A stretch of DNA of 64,000 bases, taken from NCBI GenBank assembly GCA_030560485.1, contig JAKTTS010000006.1, forward strand, positions 29,188 to 93,187, written 5' to 3'. The notes under the pieces are model-generated. The model saw nothing but the letters and a program-made list of their open reading frames with translations, had not been told where the DNA came from and searched no databases. Origin of the DNA: Ascoidea tarda (nom. inval.) (taxonomy: Eukaryota; Ascomycota; Saccharomycetes; Ascoideales; Ascoideaceae). Made by a program: the position numbers and the translations under genes. How positions within the stretch are numbered: the first letter of the stretch is position 1; each line of letters starts with the position of its first letter. Shown one piece after another: positions 22,531 through 33,098 of this stretch.

Positions 22531-24345
22531 ATGGAGCCTTCGCTGGCTTCTCTGCTTTACTTTCTTAATTTCCTGCTTACACTCACGATGAGACTACTTT
22601 GGTTTCTCTGCTCGTTCTTCATATTGGCTCTGTCCTATTCTTTCTCCTTGTCCTGGAAACAAATCTCCACTTCAAACCACAACAATCCCAGAGATGAAAA
22701 TAAATCTATTAATAATAATAGCAATAATAACACTGATAATAATAACCACACAAAAGATTCTTCTCCTTTTGATAATCACAACTTGATAGACAAAATCATT
22801 CAAAGACATGAATCGCTTATACTAAACTCAAAATACTTTGAATACTCTTCCATCAAGGACTTGGACATCTTAAAACAAAACTACGATTACGATTCAGAAT
22901 GCACTTTTAAATACTTGGATCCAATCATCCAAAAGTGTACTTATGACTATGATCAATTGAATGGCCAAATCAAATCTTATGCTGCCTTATCATTGGCTAT
23001 TTGTCAATTAAAAGCTAATGAAATTGACTATCCCTATCAATGCAAAAAATTATACGACTACGATTATTCATACAATAATAACCACAATAACAATAACAAT
23101 AACTATGATAATCAAGACCACAATCTTCAAAAATTCGAAGAAGACCTAATTAAATATGAATCTAAACAATATACTTCAGACTATAATAATTGTATTCAAG
23201 AAATTTTTAAATCACCCCAATATTGGACCACTTACGATGCCTGTTTTAAATTAGTCAACTATGGCTGTTCTCAACAATCTTTACCATATGAGAAAAACCA
23301 AATACTACAGTTACACTTAAATTTAACAACGTTTTACAACAAATTCAACAAAGAACTAAATGACAATTTTATAAAATATGAAAAATTTAAAGACAACTCA
23401 ATTCATATAATCAAACAATTCCAAGACAATTTTAAAAATTACATGAATATATCAGATAACTTCAATAATAAGATACTATCAGATTTTAACCAAAATTTAA
23501 ACAACTCTCTAATTACTAATTTAAATCTAAATAACCAAATTGAAGATAACCTAATTTTGTTCAAATCCCAAATTAATCAAATCTTATTCAATGAAATCTT
23601 GCCGGACATCTTTGATAATTTAAACGAAATTTCAAATGAACTAAATAATCTAGAATATATCCATAAAATTAATGAAATTAAATCAGTTCATTTTAACGAC
23701 GTAAATAATATCATCAATAACTCAATATCAAATTTCAATTTAATTAATGAAAATTCAAACAAAATTTCAAACCAATTCAACAACTTTGTCAATAACTTCA
23801 ACACAACCATAATCAAACTAAATAATGACACAATCGACCAAACTCGTCTAATCAACAAAATTATGCTAAATACTATTGAAAATATAGAAGCTCAAAAGAC
23901 CAATTTTGAAAATTCAACTTTAAGTTTTTTCAACAAATTCTCCTCAGCTTTAAATGAGTTTGATAAAATTTTCGAAAAACTAAACAGCGATGGTAATAAT
24001 ATTAATTACTCATTTTTAATGAATTTTATTCAAATTTTGAAAAAGTTTATCTTTTATTTGACCTTTTCTTTTAAAATCGTCTATTTTTTTATTTCTTTCA
24101 CAATAAACCATGTTTTCTACACAATATTTATTTTGTGTTTTCTTTATTACGGAGTTTATTTTTCAATAATTAAAAAAGTGATATTGGATTATTTAAATTG
24201 TTCACACTGTTTTCAATTTTTCCCAACAGATTTTATTTCGTTCTCAAAATTAATCATTTTCTCAATTTGTTTAGCGATTGGTCTCTTAGCAGGTAAAGAA
24301 GTTGGATCTATCTTCACTGCTATCCGAAGCGATTTTGTATTTTAA
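22531..24345 (+). CDS. KAR5: Nuclear fusion protein Kar5
   Basis: This 604-residue membrane protein of the nuclear envelope/ER is needed for nuclear envelope fusion after mating (Kar5/Tht1/Brambleberry/GEX1 family). It has an N-terminal signal segment; MRLLWFLCSFFILALSYSF from an internal Met at 22588 would be an ideal signal peptide, so that start is an alternative. A family-typical Cys-rich domain follows, with cysteines in ECTFKYLDPIIQKC, QLKANEIDYPYQCKKLY and CIQEIFKSPQYWTTYDAC. Next comes a long Asn-rich coiled-coil region, and then two to three C-terminal membrane segments with a Cys-containing loop (YLNCSHCFQFFP). Four CTG codons fall in the hydrophobic N-terminus, which fits CTG being read as leucine. 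Kar5 is pheromone-induced in S. cerevisiae. Confidence 0.83.
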   Translation: MEPSLASLLYFLNFLLTLTMRLLWFLCSFFILALSYSFSLSWKQISTSNHNNPRDENKSINNNSNNNTDNNNHTKDSSPFDNHNLIDKIIQRHESLILNSKYFEYSSIKDLDILKQNYDYDSECTFKYLDPIIQKCTYDYDQLNGQIKSYAALSLAICQLKANEIDYPYQCKKLYDYDYSYNNNHNNNNNNYDNQDHNLQKFEEDLIKYESKQYTSDYNNCIQEIFKSPQYWTTYDACFKLVNYGCSQQSLPYEKNQILQLHLNLTTFYNKFNKELNDNFIKYEKFKDNSIHIIKQFQDNFKNYMNISDNFNNKILSDFNQNLNNSLITNLNLNNQIEDNLILFKSQINQILFNEILPDIFDNLNEISNELNNLEYIHKINEIKSVHFNDVNNIINNSISNFNLINENSNKISNQFNNFVNNFNTTIIKLNNDTIDQTRLINKIMLNTIENIEAQKTNFENSTLSFFNKFSSALNEFDKIFEKLNSDGNNINYSFLMNFIQILKKFIFYLTFSFKIVYFFISFTINHVFYTIFILCFLYYGVYFSIIKKVILDYLNCSHCFQFFPTDFISFSKLIIFSICLAIGLLAGKEVGSIFTAIRSDFVF

Positions 24346-25223
24346 ATCATGCAATTGAATCACGAGAGTTTTCGGTTTTCCGTAGTATTAGGTTTTATCA
24401 TCTGTTTTTACTTTATCATTTCGCGTTATCGTTTGTATATTATTTTCAAGATTTTCGATTTAAATTCTCTTCCCTTTTTTATTATTTTGATTTTATTTTT
24501 ACGTTTATGTTTATTTTTATTTCTGTTTTAATTATTTAAAATATTTTTAATACAAAATTTTTATTTCCCAAAACAGAAAAACTGTCTTTGATGCTTGCGA
24601 TAAACTTTTTTTGTGGGGGAAGAAATTGCTGATAGCCACCAAAACAATCTTTTTTGGGTCCATTGAATCAATGGTGCAAATAAAATCGAATGGTGTGTAT
24701 TTCAAATATAAATTGTAAAATTAATTTTATAAAAAAAAACAAAGTAAATATATAATAAAAGAGCCGGAAAAGGCTTTTGACTTTACCCAAAAGATAGGCA
24801 AGAAAACTAAAAGAATTGAAATTAAAATTGAAATTGAAAAGATCAAGAATGAGAAAAAAAAAGAAAAAAAATTTCTTATGAATAATAAAACTAATAATAT
24901 AGTATAATGTAGTAAGGCAACCAAAATATAAAACAAAAAGTAGTGATAGTAATAATAAAAATAATAAAATTTAAAACCAAAACTGTTGGATGGGAAATTG
25001 ATTTAACATTAAGTTTTTAATGATGAATAATAATAATATTAATAATAGTAATAAGAGGTATTGTTATAGCAGATAATAATGATAGTGATAATATTAATGG
25101 TGATAATAATAGTAAAGCAATCATGAGATTATGTCATTAGAATAAAGAACAATTGACAATTTTAGAATCAATAAATCAAAACAAAAAACAAAGCCAAAAA
25201 GAACATGTGAATTAGTTAATTAA
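24346..25223. other. Convergent spacer between KAR5 and NTH1
   Basis: This 878-bp AT-rich region lies between two 3' ends. It is rich in AATAAT and AAAATTGAAATT words (24810-24840). No coding sequence, tRNA or strong structure is seen. Confidence 0.45.
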
Positions 25224-27494
25224 TTAGTTGATTGATTTATTTGAAGCTGATAATCTTGAAAAGAAGACGTCAGGAGAAGTACAGGTACCCAAGGCTCTTT
25301 GAGCATGACTTCCTAAAAATGTCAAGCCAAAGATATAAGAAGCGTTAACCCAGCCAAAACCTTCAGTTGCAACACCTTTAAAGTCGGCGCCTTGGTTACC
25401 ATATTCAGCGTCAACTTTGTGAGGATCAGTACCAGTTGTAACATTATATTTTTCAACAACGATACCATTATAGTCAACAAAGGACTTTGTCATGATATAA
25501 AGCCATCTGTAGACCAATCTTCTTGCGACTTCAGCGTAACCGTATTTTGTTAAACCGACCCAAGCAAGCATTTGATGAGGAGCCCAGCCAAAGGGGTAGT
25601 CCCATTGTCTATTTGGTCTATCGACGGAGATTATACCTCTTGATTCTTCGGTTCCAGCTACTAGGCCACCTAATTCTTCAAACATGGGAATACCATGTTT
25701 GACCATTAATTCTGCTTGATGGTCAGAGGCTTGACCGGACCACATTGTCCAAAAAGTAGTGGCGGAATCGTAGTCAGATTGTTTTTCTAGGATTGTATCA
25801 TAATCATAAAAGATACCCTTTGATTCGTTCCACAAGTATTTGTTCATAGCATTTTTTCTGGTTTGGGCTCTTTGAAGCCAAATATGGGAAGATTCAAATT
25901 TATTTTCGTAGTTTAAAAAAGAGTCATTAAAGAGGTTTTTGATCAAGGTAGCGATATCAATTTCGTATTTGTATAATAAGGCATTTAAATCGACGGTAGC
26001 CAAGTTTGCACATCTGCCTTCTAGTCTATAACTTGTATCATGGCCGGATTCTCTGACGGCTCTATCGTTGAGGAAATATTCATCTAAATCTGGTTCGTGG
26101 ATCTTTAAGCTATTATATAGTGATTGGAATTCATCGATTGAGCAGTTGTGTTTTTGAGCATAAGGTTTCAAGATTGAGTGGAAATGAGTTGATTCAGTTT
26201 CTGGGGGGATACCTAAACCGTCGGGTCTGTATCTTGATAAACCAGTTTTGTGGTCTAGTCTTGGGGCACAGCACCAGACAGTGTTGTATTCCTTTATTGA
26301 AGCATTTAAGGATCTTTTTAGAAAGTCTAGGGATTCAATTGGATCGTTGCCTGTTTCGATTAATTTATGGTAAACTTTTATGGCCATGTCAGTTAGAAAT
26401 GGGGGTTGAGAGCGACAAAGGTAGTAGGATCTATTCGCGTTTAAAATTTTGCCGTAGTGTTGTATTTCAAAGATGAAGTTTTCAACCATACCTCTAGCTA
26501 GTTCTATTTTGTTATCGATCAAGAGACCGAGAGCAATCATATAAGAGTCCCAGCCGTATAGTTCATTAAATCTACCACCGGGAACCACATAGGGCCAACT
26601 TTTTAGGGTGAATGAATCAGTATTTGGATCGTAAACTTTTCTCATAGCTAGGGCTAGTAAACCGGGTTTATGGTTGATTGATTTGACGTATTCTGGGGTA
26701 ATAACTTCAGGCAAGTATTCGACTTGCAAGTTGAAATGGGGGTTTGAATCAGCAATTTCGGAAAAGAATTGGAATTGGTCGTGGCAAGAGTGAGGAATAT
26801 AAAGTCTTGGGAGTTTTGCTTCTGGGGTATCGATTTTGGTGTCATTGGCCATTACAGCGATATTGTTATTATCCAATTGTCTTGTGAGAGCTTTCCAAAA
26901 TTGTGTTCTGATCATTCTTGTTAATCTTTTTACCGGGTTTTCGTTTAGTCTTGACTCATCCAAGATCATTTGAACTCTACCGAATCTTTTAGCGATGGTT
27001 AATTCTTGTAACAAGTTTGACAACATGTAAGTACCTCTGATATCAAATTTATTGAAGCCATTAGAGTTGGCGGTACCTAGTTTGAGGACTTTAGGGCCGG
27101 TATCTTCAATAGTGATTTGGTAGTTTTTGTCGGTGTCTTCGTTTTCCAATAGTTGTTTCAAAGTTGCGTCAATGTTTGTGATGAGAAATTTTCGATTAAC
27201 AACGGTTCTTTCATCTTGACTAGATCTTCTTTTGAGTTTGAAGTTGAAATTGAAGGGAGAAGAGTTTGAGGAAGCAGAACCAGAAGAGCTGGTGGCAGCA
27301 GAGCTAATTGAGGAATTGTTATTATTAGATGAAGAAAACTTGAGTGGTTTGACAGTGTGGACAGAAAAGGTTCTGACTCTATTTAGCTTTGATCTGGATG
27401 GATCAGTTTTGGGGCCGTAATAAACATCAGGAATTGAGAAGGGATCAACGTCACTCGCAGCAGAGGAGGTTCTATTATGATAAATTGTGTTCAT
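25224..27494 (-). CDS. NTH1: Neutral trehalase Nth1
   Basis: This 756-residue cytosolic GH37 trehalase hydrolyses trehalose to two glucoses. Both trehalase signatures are present: [14 protein letters not shown] and [10 protein letters not shown]. The regulatory N-terminus has PKA-type sites at RRSS (R89-S92) and RVRTFS (S44), where 14-3-3 proteins (Bmh1/2) bind in S. cerevisiae. An EF-like calcium-binding loop lies at about 120-131 ([12 protein letters not shown]). The enzyme should thus be controlled by cAMP/PKA and calcium. The start codon gives [22 protein letters not shown], close in spacing to the S. cerevisiae protein. S. cerevisiae has the duplicates NTH1 (YDR001C) and NTH2 (YBR001C); this is probably the single ancestral form. 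Confidence 0.96.
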   Translation of the reverse strand: MNTIYHNRTSSAASDVDPFSIPDVYYGPKTDPSRSKLNRVRTFSVHTVKPLKFSSSNNNNSSISSAATSSSGSASSNSSPFNFNFKLKRRSSQDERTVVNRKFLITNIDATLKQLLENEDTDKNYQITIEDTGPKVLKLGTANSNGFNKFDIRGTYMLSNLLQELTIAKRFGRVQMILDESRLNENPVKRLTRMIRTQFWKALTRQLDNNNIAVMANDTKIDTPEAKLPRLYIPHSCHDQFQFFSEIADSNPHFNLQVEYLPEVITPEYVKSINHKPGLLALAMRKVYDPNTDSFTLKSWPYVVPGGRFNELYGWDSYMIALGLLIDNKIELARGMVENFIFEIQHYGKILNANRSYYLCRSQPPFLTDMAIKVYHKLIETGNDPIESLDFLKRSLNASIKEYNTVWCCAPRLDHKTGLSRYRPDGLGIPPETESTHFHSILKPYAQKHNCSIDEFQSLYNSLKIHEPDLDEYFLNDRAVRESGHDTSYRLEGRCANLATVDLNALLYKYEIDIATLIKNLFNDSFLNYENKFESSHIWLQRAQTRKNAMNKYLWNESKGIFYDYDTILEKQSDYDSATTFWTMWSGQASDHQAELMVKHGIPMFEELGGLVAGTEESRGIISVDRPNRQWDYPFGWAPHQMLAWVGLTKYGYAEVARRLVYRWLYIMTKSFVDYNGIVVEKYNVTTGTDPHKVDAEYGNQGADFKGVATEGFGWVNASYIFGLTFLGSHAQRALGTCTSPDVFFSRLSASNKSIN

Positions 27495-27967
27495 TATAGT
27501 AGGAAAAACTGGGAAAGAAAGTGGAAAAAGGGAATAGTGATTGGTATGTTGGTGGTGATTGGTAACGATATGTAACGGGGAATAGAGAGTAATGAAGAGA
27601 AATGCAAGAAAAAATGGGAATCAGGGATATAAAACAGAGAAAGAAGAAAACAGGAAAAACGAGAAAGAGCAGTTCTTTATATATCGATAAGAAAGCGAAG
27701 GAAAGAAAGAAAAAAAAATCAAAAGAAAACCAAAAAAAACTAGACCCAGATGAAAAACATTGCAAGGTGGAAACAAAAGCGAGTGGATGTGTCGCTTTGT
27801 GGTTGTTTTTGGGAACAGGGCAAATGGCTGATCGCGACCGCTCTTTAGCCGGAACTACGCGGTCAGCGCCAAATAATATTGCCACACCCAATACTTTAAT
27901 TGCTGGAATTGCTGTAATCGCTGCTTCGGAACCGGTCCACGCCCGGCTTGTGCACCACCGCCAACAG

Positions 27968-27990
27968 GCCGGTGCTGGCCGCGCACCGGC
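27968..27990. repeat. 8-bp inverted repeat in GC island
   Basis: GCCGGTGC and GCACCGGC are perfect inverted copies separated by 7 bp. Such a CCG-containing inverted repeat with spacer is the kind of site bound by Zn2Cys6 regulators, but no specific factor can be named. Confidence 0.6.
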
Positions 27991-29748
27991 TGCTGGTGCT
28001 GGTGCTGGTGCTGCTTCGGAGCCTGCTGCCTGTTTCCTGTGCTGCTTTCTTTTCAAGACTATCAGTGGCGTGTGATTGGGCGCAGGGCCTGCGGGCGCGC
28101 AGAGGTGCACACTACTGCGGTGCAATGCGCGCAGCCCAACGAACCAAGGAAACGGTTGTGTTGGTGGTGATGGTGCTTTTGTGCTGCGAACAGTGGTTGC
28201 GGAGTGGAGCCGCTCTCCAAAAACGCATCGCATTCTCGCTCCTCCAGATTTCGGTCACTCGAGCGTGTTGGGGGAGTGACGGCAAGAGAAGCGTGAAAGA
28301 GAAGCAGCAGAAGGAACAGCTCCAAAAAGACCCCAGCGACCTCACAATAACAGTGTAGCGTAGAGAAAGCATAATTGCAATAAATGTATATCATTTGCAG
28401 CATTGCAAACAATAGCCGTCATGTGCGGCGACAGTTCTTTGTTGTTAGGAAATATTCTCAAGCAGCAACCACGTCTCGGCCACAACTCGACCATGCACTG
28501 TATTGTCTTCTTGATCTCATATTCATATGCTTCCGCTAAGGTTTCTTATCTGGTATCTTATCTTGGTAGCTCTTTTCACTCTTCAGCAGTAGGCTAATAA
28601 CCGAAACTATTTCCATACCATAAACAGTCAATCCCACTATTTTTGAGAAAAAACCAGACTGCTGGAAAATCTGGAGTAAAAAATAAGTCAACTAGGTTCC
28701 AGTGCTTCACTATCAGAGGATCTTAGTATCATATTATCCTACACTGGCAATCCCATATATGTGCTATCACCAGTGGAGTGATTTTTATTTGTTTTCAATT
28801 CCTTAACCACTTACTTCTAATCGCTACTTGCATAACTAAATTTCCGCTTTCCATCCTGTTCTTTATCTTTTATATATGAAATTTTTCAACGGATTAATTT
28901 CACAATGTTTCGTAATTGCAAACCTAGGGCTTCCCCATACTTTTCTCACACTTTTTACTCCCCTTGCATTTTTTTGGTTCCATCTTATCTTCAGCTCTGT
29001 CATATCTAACATCCCTTCCATGTCTGGTTTGTTTTGTGTTTTGCTCTTCCTCTCATACCCGTACACGTGCAAACCCGGACACTCACTCATAACCTTCAGT
29101 AATAAAAATAAATTCCACGTGGTTTTGCACATCATGTGATTCTGTTTATGCGAGAAGACCTCACTGTTTTAAGTGTTGAACGAAGGCCTGAGCATTTTTC
29201 TATCAGTATATTTGTCACCTTATCACTCTTGTTCGCTACGTGTCATTTGTTTTCATCCAAAATAGATTCCCATTTTCCTATTTATAAATTAAAAAAGAAA
29301 TATTCCACAATCCCAAAAATAACTCGTTATTGCTTTTTCCGTTAATTTGCGACCTTCGTCCATAGGACAAAAATCGCCCTTGCGCTCGTGATATAAAAGA
29401 AAAAAAATGTAAAAGGCCTCAACGCTGTTTTGGTCCCTTTTTAACCTAACCACTTTTCTCTAACCATTTTCTGACACTAGTTTTAGTAGAGTCGATGAAA
29501 CCAACAACTATTAGCAGTTTATTGATATTTTCTGAAGGCATATTGGCTTGAAGTGTTTTCTGACTGGTCCTGTCGATGTTGTCCAGATTGCACAGTTTCT
29601 CAATACGGTCTTTTTGACTCCATAATTGCGTTGATCGGGAGAGCAAAGAGAAGTTTTGGGACGCCGTTACCGCCATACACATGCAAATGCACGCACTACG
29701 CTGACACACACATGATTTGTGCATGTGCAAGATCTGTGTCTTGGACAG

Positions 29749-29762
29749 TGAGTCATGAGTCA
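29749..29762. promoter_or_regulatory. Tandem TGAGTCA bZIP sites
   Basis: Two abutting TGAGTCA heptamers match the Gcn4/AP-1 consensus. They lie about 2.26 kb upstream of NTH1 and about 540 bp beyond the TBC gene stop, so the target is unclear. Confidence 0.5.
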
Positions 29763-30128
29763 TGGCTTGCGGACTCCGCTTTGCATCTAGCTGCTATAAT
29801 ATACGTCTTGACTCTGCATGTGCACACACCCGCTAGTATTCAAACTATAAATAGCACCTGCGGGTAGCACACGCGCGATGTTTTCTCGCGCCCACGGTGT
29901 GGCACTGCAGCCGAACCGCTGTGAGGGAACTTTGCTGCTATCTTGTGCCTTTGCCATCCGCTGCGCTGGCACAGAAAAACGACAAGCCAGTGCAAAAACG
30001 ACCTCCATGGTTTAATGCTATCTATTGTCAAACAAATGAAAATGAACTGAAAAGACCAACATATGTTTTAATCAATTAGGTGAATTCAAGTGAGTTATAA
30101 ATGAAATGAAATTGAAATGAAATTAAAT

Positions 30129-30184
30129 TGGAATTAGAATTGGAATTGGAATTGGAATTGGAATTGGAATTGGAATTGGAATTG
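30129..30184. repeat. GGAATT hexamer microsatellite
   Basis: About nine units of GGAATT, with one GAATTA variant, lie downstream of the TBC gene. Confidence 0.9.
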
Positions 30185-30200
30185 AATCAAATTAAAATTT

Positions 30201-30240
30201 AAATGACTGTAAATGACTGTAAATGACTGTAAATGACTGT
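30201..30240. repeat. Four perfect copies of AAATGACTGT
   Basis: Four identical 10-bp units in direct tandem lie 60 bp beyond the TBC gene stop codon, probably in its 3' UTR. Confidence 0.92.
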
Positions 30241-30300
30241 GAATTATTTAAATTACATTGAAATAGGCTTCTTTTTTAAATAATAAAATAACTCTGTACC

Positions 30301-32187
30301 CTATTTTTTGCTCTTTTGACTGCTTTTCTTCTTGAGCATTTCTTGGACTCTTTTTTGTAACTTGTTTTCCATTCTTACTCTTTCCAAATCAATATCATAT
30401 CCATTTCTCTGTCCTTTCTCGCTTTTAGAAAGAGGATTACTGAGTCGAAAGTTCCCGATTTTTTGATTAAGATTTTTATAACTATTGCCAAAATTACTGT
30501 TGTTTTTCATCACTTTTTCCGATTTGCTCAATTCTTGATAAATATTATTATTAACGTTAGTTCCATTAGTCAAATTATCAATGAAATCACTAATATCATC
30601 AAGAGCTGTATTGTTATGATTTTTATGATTACTAGTCTCTTGATGGTTTCCATGGTTTCTACTCTTATCATTTCCATTTCCATTTCCATTTCCATTTCCA
30701 TTTCTATTTCTATTCTTATTTCTGTTTGCAAAAACACTATTATAATTATATAAATTGATTTTTTTCTGTAAATTATGATTATATTTCTCATTCAATGCAA
30801 TCCCAATCTCCCCAAAATATTCTTGTTTAGAATTAAATATCAATATCGAATCATTAACCAACTCAGTCATCTTCTCACTTTTTTCTTTATCAATCTTAAA
30901 TTCAAGTATATCATTGGAGTTTCTATACCGATTATACCCATTCTCTTCATTCTTTAATTTAACAATGCCCTTGGTTTCTTTATCTTTACTGAACAACCTA
31001 TCAATTGGATAATGTAATAAATAGGACAACACTTCACTAAAATCCTCGCATTCCAATATAATCTCCTTTTTCACTTTAATCAACATCATTATAATAATAT
31101 ACGGCAACAATTTAGTAATGTCATAATTAAACGATATTAAATTATCCCAAATTACTCCAACGTAATTCAATTTAAATTCTCGAATTAAAATCAACCTTAA
31201 ATATCGAATTAACCATATAGACGATTCAATCTTTAATTTCTTAATCAATATATAGTAAAGATTAGGATCAATCTCTTTTAAATCTTCATTGAATTTAAAA
31301 CAGCAATTAAGAAAATTCTTTTCAATATAAAATGATTGTTGCGGATAAATCATTATATTAATGAAAATTTGAAATGTATCAAAGATCAAGTATTCTGGGT
31401 CAAAAACTTCTCTTATAATCTTATCATCATCTTGATTTTCATCATCTTGATTTCCGTCATCTTGTTCCCCATCATCTTGATCTTGATTATCTTGATCTCC
31501 ATTACCTTCACCTCTCACAAACATACAAGACTCTTTATACAACACCAAATAAATCAATCCGCAAATCTCATGCATACCTTGTTTGTACCCAATATTCTCG
31601 TTCAATTTATACCAGACATACAATATCTCGACCAATTCTTTCTTCAACTTTAACTCATTGAAAATTGTAATCCCAGGGAATAATCTTTCAACATCGATAA
31701 TAATCGTCTCTAACGTAGTCAAATCGTTTTTAAACTGTAAAAATTGCCTCTTGTCTTTAGTATTGGTAAGCGAGCTTAATGGACTATCAAATTTGTCAAC
31801 TTCATTCTTAACCAACTTTTGAGGCTTGTTGATGTTGTTAATCTTATTAATATTGCTGCCATTTGCCACATTTTCATTGTTGTTTTTATTGTTACTCAAA
31901 TAGTATTCTGACTCTTCTGACAACTTATGGTATGGTGGTTGGAATTGCTGGTTCAAATTCTTATACCCATTTCTAGAGTCTCTCAAAATCTTGCTCCAGC
32001 TCGATATATCCAACGAGTTGAACAACAAGACAGCTTTCCATAATAATACTCTGCTGAATATTTCTTCGTTCAATGGATTATATTCCCCAGATAGCACTGA
32101 ATTTTTCAAATCGTCCAAATCCTTGTATTTTTGCAACGTTTTCTTTGCACGCTTAATGTAATCCATCTCGCCTATCAGCTCATCCAT
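30301..32187 (-). CDS. TBC-domain Rab GTPase-activating protein
   Basis: This 628-residue protein has a TBC (Tre-2/Bub2/Cdc16) domain. The arginine finger is R in IIIDVERLFPG and the glutamine finger is Q in NIGYKQGMHEICG. The region around IWLIRYLRLILIREF and VGVIWDNL completes the catalytic lobe. An acidic Asp/Gln insertion and a long Asn-rich C-terminus ending in a lysine-rich RVQEMLKKKSSQKSKK segment are additions. The ERLFPG form of the finger motif suggests the TBC1D5/Gyp6 branch, whose members act on Ypt6 or Ypt7-type GTPases at Golgi and endosomes. The exact ortholog is uncertain. Confidence 0.78.
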   Translation of the reverse strand: MDELIGEMDYIKRAKKTLQKYKDLDDLKNSVLSGEYNPLNEEIFSRVLLWKAVLLFNSLDISSWSKILRDSRNGYKNLNQQFQPPYHKLSEESEYYLSNNKNNNENVANGSNINKINNINKPQKLVKNEVDKFDSPLSSLTNTKDKRQFLQFKNDLTTLETIIIDVERLFPGITIFNELKLKKELVEILYVWYKLNENIGYKQGMHEICGLIYLVLYKESCMFVRGEGNGDQDNQDQDDGEQDDGNQDDENQDDDKIIREVFDPEYLIFDTFQIFINIMIYPQQSFYIEKNFLNCCFKFNEDLKEIDPNLYYILIKKLKIESSIWLIRYLRLILIREFKLNYVGVIWDNLISFNYDITKLLPYIIIMMLIKVKKEIILECEDFSEVLSYLLHYPIDRLFSKDKETKGIVKLKNEENGYNRYRNSNDILEFKIDKEKSEKMTELVNDSILIFNSKQEYFGEIGIALNEKYNHNLQKKINLYNYNSVFANRNKNRNRNGNGNGNGNGNDKSRNHGNHQETSNHKNHNNTALDDISDFIDNLTNGTNVNNNIYQELSKSEKVMKNNSNFGNSYKNLNQKIGNFRLSNPLSKSEKGQRNGYDIDLERVRMENKLQKRVQEMLKKKSSQKSKK

Positions 32188-33098
32188 CTGCCCACTCTGC
32201 GCAAAGTTGTTCCAAACACACTGATCAATTGCTCATCAACTGCTCATCAATCTCATCCAGCTCTCATCCAGCTCAGCGCTATTTATAATCCACAAACCAA
32301 AGCCATGGGCAAACCTTGGAATGTGTCCCTTTCTGTCCCTGCAAGCGCGGCCATTTGGGGGCGGGTCGGGGCGCGTGTCCCGGATTCGAAATGCAAATTT
32401 ATTACTATCTTTTTACTAAGTGATCAAGACACAACAGGACAGGACGAGGTGAGAAGAGCCTATAGAATAAGGATGGTGGAAGAGAAAAAATAAAAGGACA
32501 GGTACCAAGACCAAAAATGTTTCATGCAATTCACTGAATCAATATTCAAATCCAATTAAAAATGTCAAAGAATGGTAAAAAATTATCAATCATAAAACGA
32601 ATGTATTGTAAAACCAGCGAGCAAAACTGTCAAAAATAAAAGAAAAAACATAATGCAAACTCAAAAATAAAAAAAATAAGTGAAAGGAATGAAAGTGTTA
32701 AATAAAAGCAATTGAAAAAATTGAAAATATAAATTATTTCTTTGAAATCGTTAGCAAAAAAAGCAGTATGAAATCGAACAAAAAAAAACATATAATTTAG
32801 AAAGTATAATTCAAAAAAAAGTATGATAAGTATGATAAGTATAGTAAGTATGATGATTATGACGATTATGATGATTATAATAATTGTGATAATTATGATA
32901 ATAGTATAATAATATAATATTAATATAGCCAATTGTTCGTTTTAAATAGCAGTATTTTGAATTTTTTTCAATGATTTTTTTTTTTTTGAGTTTTTTCTGT
33001 TTTGATTATGTTTATGGATAAGGAAACCATAAAAATTATTTAAATATAAAGATTCAAAAGTAATTCAATTTTAAATTAAATAACAAAAGAAACGTTAA
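32188..33098. other. Spacer between TBC gene promoter and MUM2 3' end
   Basis: The TBC promoter part has a short GC-rich patch at 32340-32400. The rest is AT-rich, with GATAAGTAT/GATTAT repeats (about 32820-32905) and poly-T/poly-A tracts. The long Ile-rich open frame at 32630-32932 results from the repeats. Confidence 0.45.

Larger units (their letters stand above)
27495..30300. promoter_or_regulatory. 2.8-kb region upstream of NTH1
   Basis: The region runs from the NTH1 start to the 3' end of the TBC gene. A TATATAAA-like box on the minus strand (27677-27684) lies about 185 bp upstream of NTH1. A strong GC-rich island (about 27780-28280) contains an 8-bp inverted repeat and a GCTGGT repeat. 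Further upstream are CACGTG boxes (29064, 29116) and a tandem TGAGTCA pair (29749-29762). Many open frames exist on both strands but none shows a domain; they reflect GC-rich composition. An unannotated noncoding transcript is possible. Confidence 0.5.

Noticed and set aside
27475-28412. Long overlapping open frames on both strands upstream of NTH1
   Set aside because: They are composition artefacts of a GC-rich island, with no domain and implausible Ala/Pro/Arg runs.
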